DNA of 64,000 nt from Propionibacteriales bacterium. GTDB taxonomy: Bacteria > Actinomycetota > Actinomycetes > Propionibacteriales > Nocardioidaceae. The notes beneath the pieces were generated by a model, which did not search any database, was not told the DNA's origin, and saw only the letters and a list, made by a program, of their open reading frames with translations. The position numbers and the translations under genes are program-made. Below are positions 25,006-33,228 of this stretch, one piece after another (the stretch's first letter is position 1; every line of letters begins with the position of its first letter). The stretch lies in the NCBI GenBank assembly GCA_026392455.1, contig JAPLCB010000004.1, positions 62,001 to 126,000 of the forward strand, given 5' to 3'.

Positions 25006-25743
25006 ATGACCGAACAGACGACCGCCCGACAGCACCGCTTTACCGATCGACGGGTCCTGGTGACCGGTGCCTCCGGCGGTGTCGGCCGGGCCCTGTGCGA
25101 CCTCTTCCGGGCCGAGGGCGCCCGGGTGGTCGGCGTCGACGTGGTCCCCGGTGACGGCATCGTCGAGGCGAACCTGGCCGACCCGGAGTCGATCACCGGC
25201 CTGGTCGCGCACACGCTGGCCGAGCTCGGCGGGCTCGACGTGCTGTGCAACGTCGCCGGGATCCAGGCCCACGCCCGGATCGAGAACCTCAGCGTCGAGC
25301 TGCTGCGCAAGCACCTCGACGTCAACGTGATGGGCCCGATCCTGCTGACCCAGGGCTTCGTGCCGGCGCTGGCCGAGTCGCAGGGGAACGTGGTCACCGT
25401 CGCCTCGATCTCGGCGATGATGGGCCAGCCCTACAACACCGCGTACTGCGCCAGCAAGGGCGGCGTGCTGCTCGCCATGCGGGCGCTGGCCATCGAGCTC
25501 GCGGACCGGATGATCCGGGTCAACTGCGTCTCGCCCGGCGGCATCGACACCCCGATGATCAACGACGCGGCGCACAGCCTGCCCGAGGACGCGAACTGGG
25601 ACCTCGTCGCGAAGAGCCAGAGCGTCATCCCCGGGTTCATGCCGCCGGCCGACATCGCCGAGGCGATCATGTTCCTGGCCTCCGACGCCGCGTCCTCGAT
25701 CACCGGGACGAACCTGAAGGTGGACCGCGGCGTCGTGTGGTGA
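25006..25743 (+). CDS. Classical short-chain dehydrogenase/reductase
   Basis: A 245-aa SDR of the FabG-like type: VLVTGASGGVGRALCDLF (TGxxxGxG, about residues 17-34), LCNVAGI (NAG-equivalent NVAG, about 82), catalytic Ser in VASISAMMG, and AYCASKGG (YxxxK, about 146-150). Near the C-terminus it has VNCVSPGGIDTPM. The substrate cannot be deduced. It is convergent with the glycosyltransferase at the end of the Nit1 cluster (4 bp gap) and not part of it. Confidence 0.9.
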   Translation: MTEQTTARQHRFTDRRVLVTGASGGVGRALCDLFRAEGARVVGVDVVPGDGIVEANLADPESITGLVAHTLAELGGLDVLCNVAGIQAHARIENLSVELLRKHLDVNVMGPILLTQGFVPALAESQGNVVTVASISAMMGQPYNTAYCASKGGVLLAMRALAIELADRMIRVNCVSPGGIDTPMINDAAHSLPEDANWDLVAKSQSVIPGFMPPADIAEAIMFLASDAASSITGTNLKVDRGVVW

Positions 25744-25747
25744 CCGC

Positions 25748-26836
25748 TCAGCCGGCCGCGAGGTGGGCGGCGTAGAACTGTTGGTGGGCAGCAGCGGCCG
25801 CGTCCCAGGTGTAGCCCGCGGCGAGCTCCTGGCCGAGTCCTGGGTGGATCGGGATCTCGAGCTGGTTGATGATCCCGGCCGCGATGGCGGTGGCGTTGGT
25901 CGCGTACACGACGGTGTCACCGAAGACCTCGCGCAGGACCGGGAGGTCCCTGGCCACCACCGGTACGCCGGCAGCCAGGGCCTCCATCGCCGCCAGGCCG
26001 AACCCCTCCTTGGTCGAGACGAAGCCGAGGGTCGCAGCCTCGGCGACCAGGCTCGGCAGCTCGGGGTCCGGGACCACCCCGATCACCTCGAGGTCGACCC
26101 GGAGCTCGGCTGCCCGGCGTTCGAAGGCCTGCCGGTAGTCGCGGTAGTCGAACAAGGTCTCGCCACCGGCGAAGACCAGACGGAGACCGGGCCGGTGCGC
26201 CTGGACCTTGCTCATCGCCTCGAGCAGGTCGATGCTTCCCTTGCGCGGCTCGATCCCGCCGAGGGCCAGGACGTAGGTGCCCAACCGGGAGCGCCAGTGC
26301 TCCCGACCACTGACGTCGTGCGACGCCGCGGCGAACCGAGCGGCGTCGACCCCGTTCGGGATCACGGTCGGGACGAGACCCCAGCCGTCACGAACCTCCT
26401 GGGCAACGGCGCCGGAGACACAGATCCGGGCCGTCGGTTCCACCACGGCCCGCTCGTGGCACGCCGCGAGCTGCGGGGTGGTGAAGGTGTCGAGGTGGTG
26501 GATCGTGCGGACGCAGGGGAACGCAGCGTTCGCACTGATGCAGTCCTGGGCGTGGACGACGTCGTACCCGTCCGGGGAGAAGGCCGACCGCAGGGTCTCG
26601 ATCGAGCGGACGATCCGCTGACCGACCTCTTCGTCGGGTCGGTCCCCGAACGGGACCGTGTGCACCTGGACCCGGGGGTCGACCGGGCGGAAGAACGCGG
26701 TGTCCCCGCCGCGGCTCAGGGTCCAGACGTGCACGTCCTCGCCGCGCGCTGCCAGCGCCTCGGCGAGGGCGAGGGTGTGCACCACGCCGCCGCGCGGCTT
26801 CGTCGAGTACGTCAGCAGGGCGATCCGCACGGTCAT
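25748..26836 (-). CDS. Nit1-cluster glycosyltransferase (MSMEG_0565 family)
   Basis: A 362-aa GT-B glycosyltransferase of the GT4 type: TYSTKPRGGVVHTLALAEAL (glycine-rich N-terminal loop, residues 8-27), HAQDCISANAA, VIPNGVD (about 167) and EGFGLAAMEALAAGVPVVA (E-x7-E nucleotide-sugar motif, about 285-303). The MSMEG_0565 family occurs with Nit1 nitrilase clusters. Its ATG overlaps the stop of the upstream nitrilase-like gene (ATGA), and it is the last gene of the nine-gene operon. It may glycosylate the product of the cluster, but the acceptor is not known. Confidence 0.85.
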   Translation of the reverse strand: MTVRIALLTYSTKPRGGVVHTLALAEALAARGEDVHVWTLSRGGDTAFFRPVDPRVQVHTVPFGDRPDEEVGQRIVRSIETLRSAFSPDGYDVVHAQDCISANAAFPCVRTIHHLDTFTTPQLAACHERAVVEPTARICVSGAVAQEVRDGWGLVPTVIPNGVDAARFAAASHDVSGREHWRSRLGTYVLALGGIEPRKGSIDLLEAMSKVQAHRPGLRLVFAGGETLFDYRDYRQAFERRAAELRVDLEVIGVVPDPELPSLVAEAATLGFVSTKEGFGLAAMEALAAGVPVVARDLPVLREVFGDTVVYATNATAIAAGIINQLEIPIHPGLGQELAAGYTWDAAAAAHQQFYAAHLAAG

Positions 26837-27687
26837 CCCACCCCGGTGGTCTCGCGGTAGGTCCCGGGCACCCGCTCGAGCAGGTGGCTCAGGGTCCGCC
26901 GGGACCGGGCGACCTCTGCGGCGATGTCGAAGTCGGCGACCGCCATCCCACCCTTCCCCTGGGTACGGGCCGCGACGTCCCCGCCCGGGCCGACGATCTT
27001 GGCCTGTCCCAGGAAACGGAGGCTGCCCATCGCGCCGGTCTGGTTCGAGGAGACCCAGATGATCTGGTTCTCGGCCGCCCGGGCCGAGTCGTAGATGTCG
27101 AACAGCCGCGACTGCCGGTCGGCCGACATCCGTTCGGCCCGGTTGGTCACGCTGGCCGGCCACGCCGACAGGCAGGCGACCAGTGCGGCACCGTCCAGGG
27201 CCAGCGACCGCGCGGCCTCGGGGAAGGTCTTGTCGTAGTCGATCAGCATCCCGATCCGCCCCAGCGGGGTCTCGAACGCGTCGAAGGAGCTGCCGGCACT
27301 GGTCGCCTCGCGCTCGCCCAGGGGTTGGTGGACCTTGCGGTGGCGCCCCAGGACGCCGTCGCCGTTCAGGCAGACAGCGGTGTTGTAGGTCAGCGCCTCG
27401 CCGTCGACGACGGCGACCTCGGTGTAGCCCAGGCAGATCACCATCTCGCCTGCCCAGCGGACCACCTTCACGAGCTCGGCGGAGCTCTCGTCCAGCGGCG
27501 GCGGCAGGGCCCGGGGGTCGGGGTGGGCGAGGTCGCCGAGGTAGCCGCCGAGGGCGGCGTGCGGCAGCACCAGCAGGCCGACCCCGGCGTCGCGGGCATC
27601 GGTGATGATCCTGGTCACCTTGTTGACGCACCGGTCCAGGTCACGGCCGAAGTTGGCCGCCACCGCCGCGATCCGGGTCGTCGTCAC
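26833..27687 (-). CDS. Nitrilase-like paralogue lacking two catalytic residues
   Basis: A 284-aa carbon-nitrogen hydrolase fold clearly related to the active-looking nitrilase in the same operon (shared RKVHQPLGE, ACxSAWPAS, SSNQTG/AANQTG, GSLRF motifs). The catalytic triad Glu-Lys-Cys has become His43 (VLPHAALGG), Lys118 and Asp150 (LIDYDKTFPE). The DNA codons at 27559-27561 and 27238-27240 confirm His and Asp. A nucleophilic cysteine is absent, so normal nitrilase chemistry is not expected. The frame is intact and similarly biased, so it is probably a pseudoenzyme or has a new role, such as a partner in the spiral oligomers that nitrilases form. GTG start, 2 bp from the flavoprotein stop. 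Confidence 0.85.
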   Translation of the reverse strand: MTTTRIAAVAANFGRDLDRCVNKVTRIITDARDAGVGLLVLPHAALGGYLGDLAHPDPRALPPPLDESSAELVKVVRWAGEMVICLGYTEVAVVDGEALTYNTAVCLNGDGVLGRHRKVHQPLGEREATSAGSSFDAFETPLGRIGMLIDYDKTFPEAARSLALDGAALVACLSAWPASVTNRAERMSADRQSRLFDIYDSARAAENQIIWVSSNQTGAMGSLRFLGQAKIVGPGGDVAARTQGKGGMAVADFDIAAEVARSRRTLSHLLERVPGTYRETTGVG

Positions 27688-27689
27688 GC

Positions 27690-28982
27690 TCAGCTCGCTT
27701 CGAGGGCCGGCGCCAGGAGGGGACGTCGGTTCCGCAGGACCGCGTGCGCGACGTGCTCGGCGTCCCGGGCGATCCCGAGGAAGCGTCCGGACCCCCAGGT
27801 GTGCAGCCAGGGGAGGCCCAGGAAGTAGAGCCCGGGCGCGCCGGTGACGCCGCGCTCGTGGGTGGGCCGACCGGTCCCGTCGAAGACGCCCACCCGCACC
27901 CAGCGGTAGTCCGGCCGGTAGCCGATCGCCCAGATGATGCTGGTGATCCCGGCTGCTGCCAGGTCGAGCCGGGTCGGGTCCTGCTCGGGGACCCACACCG
28001 GCTCGTACGGCGTCCCCGGTGGTGCGTCGATGCCCTCCCGCTCAATGTGCCGGTCGATGTCGCGGCAGATCGAGTTGTAGGTCGCGTCGGCGGAGTCCAG
28101 TGCCGAGGTCAGGGTCGGGGAGAAGGCGAGCTCGGTGCCGCGGCCGTCGGTGAGCATCCCGTAGAGCTGCATTCCCTCGACGGCGAACGCCCTCAGATCG
28201 ATGTCCCGTCCGCCGTCGCGCCCGGTGACGTAGTGGTTGGTCTTCTCCCGGGCTGCCAGGCCGCCGGGGTAGCTGGCCACCGGGGTTTCGTACAGGCCCA
28301 TGTCGGCCAGCCAGGTCATGCAGTCGCGGCCTCGGTAGAACCGGGCCACCCGGGGCGCGTCGCCCAGGGCGAGGTGGACCTGGCGCCCCTCCAGGTGCAG
28401 GTCCTCGGCGATCTGGGTGCCGGACTGCCCGGAGCCGACGACCAGCACCGCACCGTCGGGCAGCTGTTCGTGGTTGCGGTAGTCGCCGGCCTGCAGCTGC
28501 GCGACGTCCTGGTCCAGGGCATGCGCCCAGGGCGGCAGGATCGGGACGTGGTAGCCGCCGGTCGCGACCACCACCTGGGCCGCCAGCCAGGTCTCGGTGC
28601 CGTGCGGCGTCCGTACCGTGAGGACGTAGCCGCCGTCGGCGGCGGGCACCATCTCGGTGACCGCGTGCTGCTCGCGGACCGGGGGCCCGAACGTCGCCGG
28701 GTAGCCGCCGAGCCAGGCCACCACCTCGTCGCGGGTCATGAACCCGTCGGGGTCCGGGCCGTCGTACGGGTAGCCCGGCAGCGAGCAGTGCCAGTTCGGG
28801 GTCACCAGGGTGAAGTTGTCCCAGCGGCTACCGGCCCACTCGCCGGTCGTGGTGGCAGCCTCCAGGACGACGTGGTCGACGCCGTCCCGGGTCAGGAACC
28901 AGCTGGTCGACAGACCGGCCTGGCCGCCGCCGACGACGGCGACCTCGACGACGTGGTGACGAGCGTGCTCGGGACTGGTCAT
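27690..28982 (-). CDS. Nit1-cluster flavin-dependent oxidoreductase (MSMEG_0569 family)
   Basis: A 430-aa flavin monooxygenase-like protein: VAVVGGGQAGLSTSWFL (FAD site, residues 14-30), VLVVGSGQSGTQIAEDL (NAD(P)H site, about 182-198), and the SIIWAIGYRPDY segment near 360. It matches the MSMEG_0569 family restricted to Nit1 clusters. In cyanotrophic bacteria the corresponding flavoprotein is encoded with the nitrilase needed for cyanide assimilation (established knowledge of the cluster). Start overlap ATGA with the upstream small gene. Confidence 0.88.
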   Translation of the reverse strand: MTSPEHARHHVVEVAVVGGGQAGLSTSWFLTRDGVDHVVLEAATTTGEWAGSRWDNFTLVTPNWHCSLPGYPYDGPDPDGFMTRDEVVAWLGGYPATFGPPVREQHAVTEMVPAADGGYVLTVRTPHGTETWLAAQVVVATGGYHVPILPPWAHALDQDVAQLQAGDYRNHEQLPDGAVLVVGSGQSGTQIAEDLHLEGRQVHLALGDAPRVARFYRGRDCMTWLADMGLYETPVASYPGGLAAREKTNHYVTGRDGGRDIDLRAFAVEGMQLYGMLTDGRGTELAFSPTLTSALDSADATYNSICRDIDRHIEREGIDAPPGTPYEPVWVPEQDPTRLDLAAAGITSIIWAIGYRPDYRWVRVGVFDGTGRPTHERGVTGAPGLYFLGLPWLHTWGSGRFLGIARDAEHVAHAVLRNRRPLLAPALEAS

Positions 28983-29272
28983 GAGGACTCCTCGGGCAGG
29001 GGTGGTTGCATCCGCAGCACCTGGACGGTTTCGGTGGGCTCGAACAGGGCGCCGGTCAGGCGGACCCGCTCGCTGCTGGCGGCCGACGCGCTGCAGGCGA
29101 ACCCGAAACGGGCCCGGACCCGTTCGCTCGCCTGGTCGAGAGCGATCGCCGCGCGGTTGACGAAGTCCTCCACGGTGTAGGTCGCCCCGACGTCGAGGTG
29201 GTCGTGCATCACCAGGCTCGGTGAGTAGCAGTCGTCGACCCGTCCGTCGGGCCAGCGCACGGTGAAGGTCAT
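28979..29272 (-). CDS. MSMEG_0570-family nitrogen-starvation protein
   Basis: A 97-aa protein of the MSMEG_0570 family, found only beside Nit1-type nitrilases. It opens MTFTVRWPDGRVDDCYSPS and has LDVGATYTVEDFVNRAAIALDQASERVRARFGFACS in the middle. No enzymatic motif is visible. The start ATG at 29272 lies 1 bp after the nitrilase stop codon; a GTG 9 nt upstream would overlap it. It overlaps the flavoprotein gene by 4 bp. Confidence 0.85.
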   Translation of the reverse strand: MTFTVRWPDGRVDDCYSPSLVMHDHLDVGATYTVEDFVNRAAIALDQASERVRARFGFACSASAASSERVRLTGALFEPTETVQVLRMQPPLPEESS

Positions 29273-29273
29273 C

Positions 29274-30146
29274 TCAGGCACGGAGCACCGCCTGCCGGTC
29301 GTAGACCTCGGGACGGCGGTCGCCGAGGTGGAACATCGCCCGCCGCGCCGTCTCCAGGGCCTCGGCGACGTCGACGTGCGCGACCGCGAGCCCGGGCTCG
29401 GTCCCCGTGCTCGCGAGGACCTCGCCGCCCGGCCCGACGACCTTGGCGTTGCCGACGAACCGCAGCGACCCGAAGGTGCCGGTCTGGTTGGCTGCCAGCC
29501 AGACGATCTGGTTCTCCAGGGCCCGGGCCCGGTCGAAGAGGTTGAACCGGTGCGTCCAACGGTCGTCGGCCAGGCTGGCGGCGCTGGCGGTCCGCGACGC
29601 CGGCCATGCCGAGACGCAGGCGACCACGTCGGCGCCGTCCAGGGCCAGTGCCCGGGCTGCCTCGGGGAAGGCCTTGTCGTAGCAGATCAGCAGGCCCATC
29701 CGGCCGATCGGCGAGTCGAAGGCGGCGAGCTCCTCGCCAGCCGCGTAGTAGAGGTTCTCGCCCAGCGGCTGGTGCACCTTGCGGTACGACGCAACCAGGC
29801 CGGAGCCGGTGATCGCGGCCGCGGTGTTGAACCGCTCGGTGCCGTCGGACTCGCAGAAGCCGACCACCACGGTCATGTCCTGCGCCATCGCCGCGATCGC
29901 GCGGAGCTCGGGCCCGTCGAGGTCCAACAACGGGGGGAGCGACTCCGGGGCTTCGGTGTGGGTGCCGTCCCGGCCGCTGCCGAGGACCGACAGGTAGCCG
30001 CCCAGACAGGCCTCCGGCAGCGCGAGCAGGTCGGTGCCGGCGGCGCGGGCTTCGGCGATCAGGGCCTTGGCCTGGGCGAGGTTCTCGGCGAGGTCGCGGC
30101 CGAAGTTGCCGGCGACAGCGGCCAGGCCGGTGGTCGGGGCGCTCAT
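29274..30146 (-). CDS. Nit1-type nitrilase, catalytic triad intact
   Basis: A 290-aa carbon-nitrogen hydrolase of the Nit6803 / Nit1 group, converting nitriles to acids and ammonia (in cyanotrophs, linked to cyanide use). Triad: Glu45 in LALPEACLGGYL, Lys in YRKVHQPLGE, Cys155 in LLICYDKAFPEAARAL. VACVSAWPAS and NQTGTFGSLRFVGNAKVVGPGGEV complete the family signature. It sits between the GNAT-AIRS gene (ATGA overlap) and the MSMEG_0570 gene (1 bp gap). A degenerate paralogue is three genes downstream. Confidence 0.93.
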   Translation of the reverse strand: MSAPTTGLAAVAGNFGRDLAENLAQAKALIAEARAAGTDLLALPEACLGGYLSVLGSGRDGTHTEAPESLPPLLDLDGPELRAIAAMAQDMTVVVGFCESDGTERFNTAAAITGSGLVASYRKVHQPLGENLYYAAGEELAAFDSPIGRMGLLICYDKAFPEAARALALDGADVVACVSAWPASRTASAASLADDRWTHRFNLFDRARALENQIVWLAANQTGTFGSLRFVGNAKVVGPGGEVLASTGTEPGLAVAHVDVAEALETARRAMFHLGDRRPEVYDRQAVLRA

Positions 30147-31552
30147 GCCGGTCCCATGCCGGTGACTGCGGCCGACACGGCCTCGGTCACGACGCCGTCG
30201 GGCCAGCGGAGGCCGACTCCAGCCCCGTGCACGAGCTCGCCGCACAGGTTCGTGGTCAGGAAGCCCTCGGGGACGTAGCCCGACGGCGACTCCTCGGCCG
30301 TGATCACCGCGAACCCGGGGAAGCAGGTCAGCCAGTCCCCGGTGGTGGCGACCCCAGGAGCGGGGATGCTCGCGACGTCCAGGATCGCTCCGCAGCCGCT
30401 GGCCTCCGCGAGCATGCCCGTGGTGCCGACCAACCCGCTCATGCTGACGTCCTTGGCGGCGGTCGGCGCCAGACCCGGGACGACGGCGGCCAAGGACCGG
30501 AGCTGCTCGGACGTCCGGGTGCTCGACGAGTCCCACTGGGCGCCGCCGTAGCCAGGGCGCCACCCACCGCCGAGGTCGGCGGTGACCCGGAGCCGGTGTC
30601 CGGGCGACCCGCCGCCGCCGGGAACCGGGCGCTCGCTCCGCCCCAGAGCGGTCACGCTCAGCGAGCCCGGGACGCCGAGCTGGGTGTGCCCACCGAGGAC
30701 CGGCACCCCCCAGGCGTTCGCGGCGTCGGTCAGGCCCCGCAGGATCCGGCGGGCGAACGCAGCGTCACGGGCGCCGACCGCGTCGAGGAGACCGACCGGG
30801 GTCGCGCCCATCGCGAACAGGTCGTTGACGTTCACCAGCACCGCGCACCAGCCGGCCCACTCGGGGTCGCGCTCGACCATCGACGGGAGGATGGCGTCGC
30901 AGGCGGCCAGCAGAGCGCTTCCGGGGACCGGAGCGGCGTCGTCACCGACGAAGCCCTGCCCACCGCCGCCGAACGGCCCCTGGGTCAGCTCGGCGAGCAG
31001 GTTGCCGAGGGGCGCCTTGGTGGCCTGCGCGAGCCGTTGGACCCGGGCGATCGGCCAGTCCATCACCACGTGCGGGCGGCCCTGGACCGTGGTGTTTCCG
31101 CGGCGCTGCCAGCCGAGGCGGGTGAAGAGGACCTCGTTCTGCTCCTGGACCGTGGCGTCGAAGCGCAGGGCGCCCAGGGTCTCGGCGAGGGCGCAGGCCG
31201 CGCGCACCAGGGCCGACCCGGTGCCGCGGGCGGCGCCGGGCGAGACCACCAGCCGGCTGCCCCGCCACCAGCCGATGTCGCGGCCGCGTGTGGCCGGGTG
31301 GATCCGGACCCCGCCGAGCACCGCGCCGTGGGGGTCCCGGACCACCAGGACCCGGGTCCTGGGGTCGGCGTCGACGTCGTCGAGGTCGCAGCGGTCGAAG
31401 AGGCCCTGGTCGTGGACGAAGACCTGCTCGCGCAGTCCTCGGTACGCCGTCACCTCGCCGACGTCGTCGGTCTCCACGATCACCGGCGCCGGGCGGTGAC
31501 CCAGCAGGACGACCTCGTCGACGTCGCTGGTCCACGGGCGGGTCACGGTCAT
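30143..31552 (-). CDS. GNAT acyltransferase fused to AIR-synthase-like domain (MSMEG_0567 / sll0787)
   Basis: A 469-aa two-domain protein. Residues 1-165 form a GNAT acyltransferase (VLGGVRIHPAT, then RGSRLVVSPGAARGTGSALVRAACALAETLGA, the acetyl-CoA loop). Residues about 175-469 form a PurM / AIR-synthase-like ATP-binding domain (GFVGDDAAPVP, NVNDLFAMGATPVGLLDAVGA, VPVLGGHTQLG, TAAKDVSMSGLVGT). Both parts are fixed members of Nit1 clusters. Together they suggest ATP-dependent activation and acylation of a small amine or nitrile product, though the reaction is not established. The upstream radical SAM stop is 1 bp away. Confidence 0.88.
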   Translation of the reverse strand: MTVTRPWTSDVDEVVLLGHRPAPVIVETDDVGEVTAYRGLREQVFVHDQGLFDRCDLDDVDADPRTRVLVVRDPHGAVLGGVRIHPATRGRDIGWWRGSRLVVSPGAARGTGSALVRAACALAETLGALRFDATVQEQNEVLFTRLGWQRRGNTTVQGRPHVVMDWPIARVQRLAQATKAPLGNLLAELTQGPFGGGGQGFVGDDAAPVPGSALLAACDAILPSMVERDPEWAGWCAVLVNVNDLFAMGATPVGLLDAVGARDAAFARRILRGLTDAANAWGVPVLGGHTQLGVPGSLSVTALGRSERPVPGGGGSPGHRLRVTADLGGGWRPGYGGAQWDSSSTRTSEQLRSLAAVVPGLAPTAAKDVSMSGLVGTTGMLAEASGCGAILDVASIPAPGVATTGDWLTCFPGFAVITAEESPSGYVPEGFLTTNLCGELVHGAGVGLRWPDGVVTEAVSAAVTGMGPA

Positions 31553-31553
31553 C

Positions 31554-32639
31554 TCAGGCGCCTTCGCAGGAGAGGCCGGAGCAGGCGCCGCACGCAGCGC
31601 AGCCGGCCTTCTGGTCGGTTCCGTGCATCCCGGCGGCACGCAGCCGCTGGGCTACCCGGAAGGTGATGTCGCTGACCACCGCTGGGTCGGGCGCCGACGC
31701 CCCGTCGACGTCGGTGGCGAGTGTCCCGGCCAACGGCCGGAACGGGACCACGAAGGGGTAGACCCCCATCGCGATCAGCTCCTCGACCCCGGCGACCAGC
31801 TCGTCGGGGTCCTCGCCGAGCCCGATCAGCAGGTAGGTCGAGACCTGGTTGTGCCCGAAGACCCGGACGGCTTCGCGCCACGCGGCCCGGTACTCGTCCA
31901 GCGGGACCGACCCCTTGCCGGGCATCCAGCGTCGCCGGGCGTCATCGTCCAGGGACTCCACGTGGATCCCGATCGACCGGGCGCCGGCGGCGTACAGGTC
32001 ACCGATCACGGAGAGGTCGCCCGGTGGCTCGCACTGCACCTGGATCGGCAGGTCGGGGAGGACCTCCCGGACCGCCCGGACGCACCGGGCCAGGTGCACC
32101 GCACCCCGGTCGCGGCCGTTCGACGTCCCGGTCGTCATCACCATCTGGGTGATGCCGTCCAGCTCGGCGGCGGCCTTGGCCACCTCCGCGATCTGGGCCG
32201 GCGACTTCACCGCGATCGTGGACCCGGCGTTCAGGGACTCCTCGATCGCGCAGAACCGGCAGCGCTCGGACTCGTCGTAGCGCACGCAGGTCTGCACGAC
32301 CGTGGTGGCCAGGACGTGGCTCGAGTGCAGTCGGGCGATCTGCTCGTAGGAGACTCCGTCGGCCGTGCTGAGGTCGTAGAACGCAGGCCGGGCGACCGCC
32401 TCGACGCCCATCCCGGTGTCGGCGCCGTCCAGCAGCAACCGCCCGCCCCGCACCGAGTAGGGGCTGCGCGGGTTCAACGGGATGGCGGCGCCGATCCCGT
32501 CGAGCAGGAGGTGGCCGTCGTCGCTCGGCCCCGCACCGGAGCGGCGCGAGACCGGAGCGTCGAGCAGCCGGATCCCCTGGATGGCAACGTCGACCCGGGT
32601 CGAGGTCCCGCTGTTCGCCGCAAGGGGCTGGGCAGTCAT
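31554..32639 (-). CDS. Nit1-cluster radical SAM enzyme (MSMEG_0568 family)
   Basis: A 361-aa radical SAM protein with an unusual cluster motif C-x8-C-x2-C (QTCVRYDESERCRFCAIEE, about residues 116-134), which resembles the biotin-synthase / lipoyl-synthase side of the family rather than the plain Cx3Cx2C. MVMTTGTSNGRDRG and IGIHVESLDD support the TIM-barrel core. The C-terminus AGCAACGACSGLSCEG carries four cysteines, suggesting an auxiliary Fe-S cluster. It is the third gene of the operon. The reaction is unknown. Confidence 0.9.
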   Translation of the reverse strand: MTAQPLAANSGTSTRVDVAIQGIRLLDAPVSRRSGAGPSDDGHLLLDGIGAAIPLNPRSPYSVRGGRLLLDGADTGMGVEAVARPAFYDLSTADGVSYEQIARLHSSHVLATTVVQTCVRYDESERCRFCAIEESLNAGSTIAVKSPAQIAEVAKAAAELDGITQMVMTTGTSNGRDRGAVHLARCVRAVREVLPDLPIQVQCEPPGDLSVIGDLYAAGARSIGIHVESLDDDARRRWMPGKGSVPLDEYRAAWREAVRVFGHNQVSTYLLIGLGEDPDELVAGVEELIAMGVYPFVVPFRPLAGTLATDVDGASAPDPAVVSDITFRVAQRLRAAGMHGTDQKAGCAACGACSGLSCEGA

Positions 32640-32649
32640 GGCGTCGACC

Positions 32650-33174
32650 TCAGAGGTTGTAGACGGAGTTGATGATGGCGCCCTTGTTGGCGAAGTGGAT
32701 GACCGCGTCCTGGACGTCCAGGGGGTGCGACGGGATCACCCCGGCAATCAGGTCTTCCTCGCGCAGGCCGTGCAGCGCCATCCCGAACCGGCAGCAGAAG
32801 ACGGTGCCGCCCTCGCTGATGAACGTCTTGATCGAGTCGTTCAGGTTCTGGTTGCCGGGGAAGGCGACGTCGCCGGTGGTCGGGAACCCACGGGTGTCCA
32901 TGCAGGCCAGCGCTCCGGGGCCGTAGAAGTAGACCGCCGACTCGAAGCCCTTGCGCAGGGCGCGGGTCGCCTGCAGCACGGCGACGAAGGTCACCGAGCT
33001 CTCGTGCGGGATGCCGTGGATCAGGGTCAGGTAGGACTGGCCCTCGCTGGCCTGGTAGTCCGGGAAGATCTTGGTCGAGCCGTAGAGGTTGCTGCCCTTC
33101 TCCAGGCTCGGGTGCGGGACCTCGCCCACGGACTTCGCGATGTTGGCCAGGATTTCGTCGTCGAACATGGGCAT
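32650..33174 (-). CDS. MSMEG_0572 / Sll0783-family nitrogen-starvation protein
   Basis: A 174-aa protein of the MSMEG_0572/Sll0783 family, whose cyanobacterial member is induced on nitrogen starvation. Distinct segments are KGSNLYGSTKIFPDYQASEGQSYLT, ATRALRKGFESAVYFYGPGALACMD and GTVFCCRFGMALHGLREEDLI. It resembles DsrE-like sulfur-carrier folds. I chose the ATG at 33174 because AAGGAG lies 6 nt before it; the ATG at 33189 would put that Shine-Dalgarno inside the coding region. It is the second gene of the operon. Confidence 0.88.
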   Translation of the reverse strand: MPMFDDEILANIAKSVGEVPHPSLEKGSNLYGSTKIFPDYQASEGQSYLTLIHGIPHESSVTFVAVLQATRALRKGFESAVYFYGPGALACMDTRGFPTTGDVAFPGNQNLNDSIKTFISEGGTVFCCRFGMALHGLREEDLIAGVIPSHPLDVQDAVIHFANKGAIINSVYNL

Positions 33175-33228
33175 GGGGTGCTCCTTCATCGGGGGTTGCG
33201 GGGTGGGGTGGTGCTGGAAAAGCAGGGG

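Noticed and set aside
29272-29281. GTG at 29281 as start of the MSMEG_0570-family gene
   Set aside because: It would overlap the nitrilase stop; the ATG at 29272 matches the family N-terminus MTFxVRWPDG better.
33175-33189. ATG at 33189 as start of the MSMEG_0572-family gene
   Set aside because: The codons contain AAGGAG exactly where a Shine-Dalgarno sequence for the ATG at 33174 should be.
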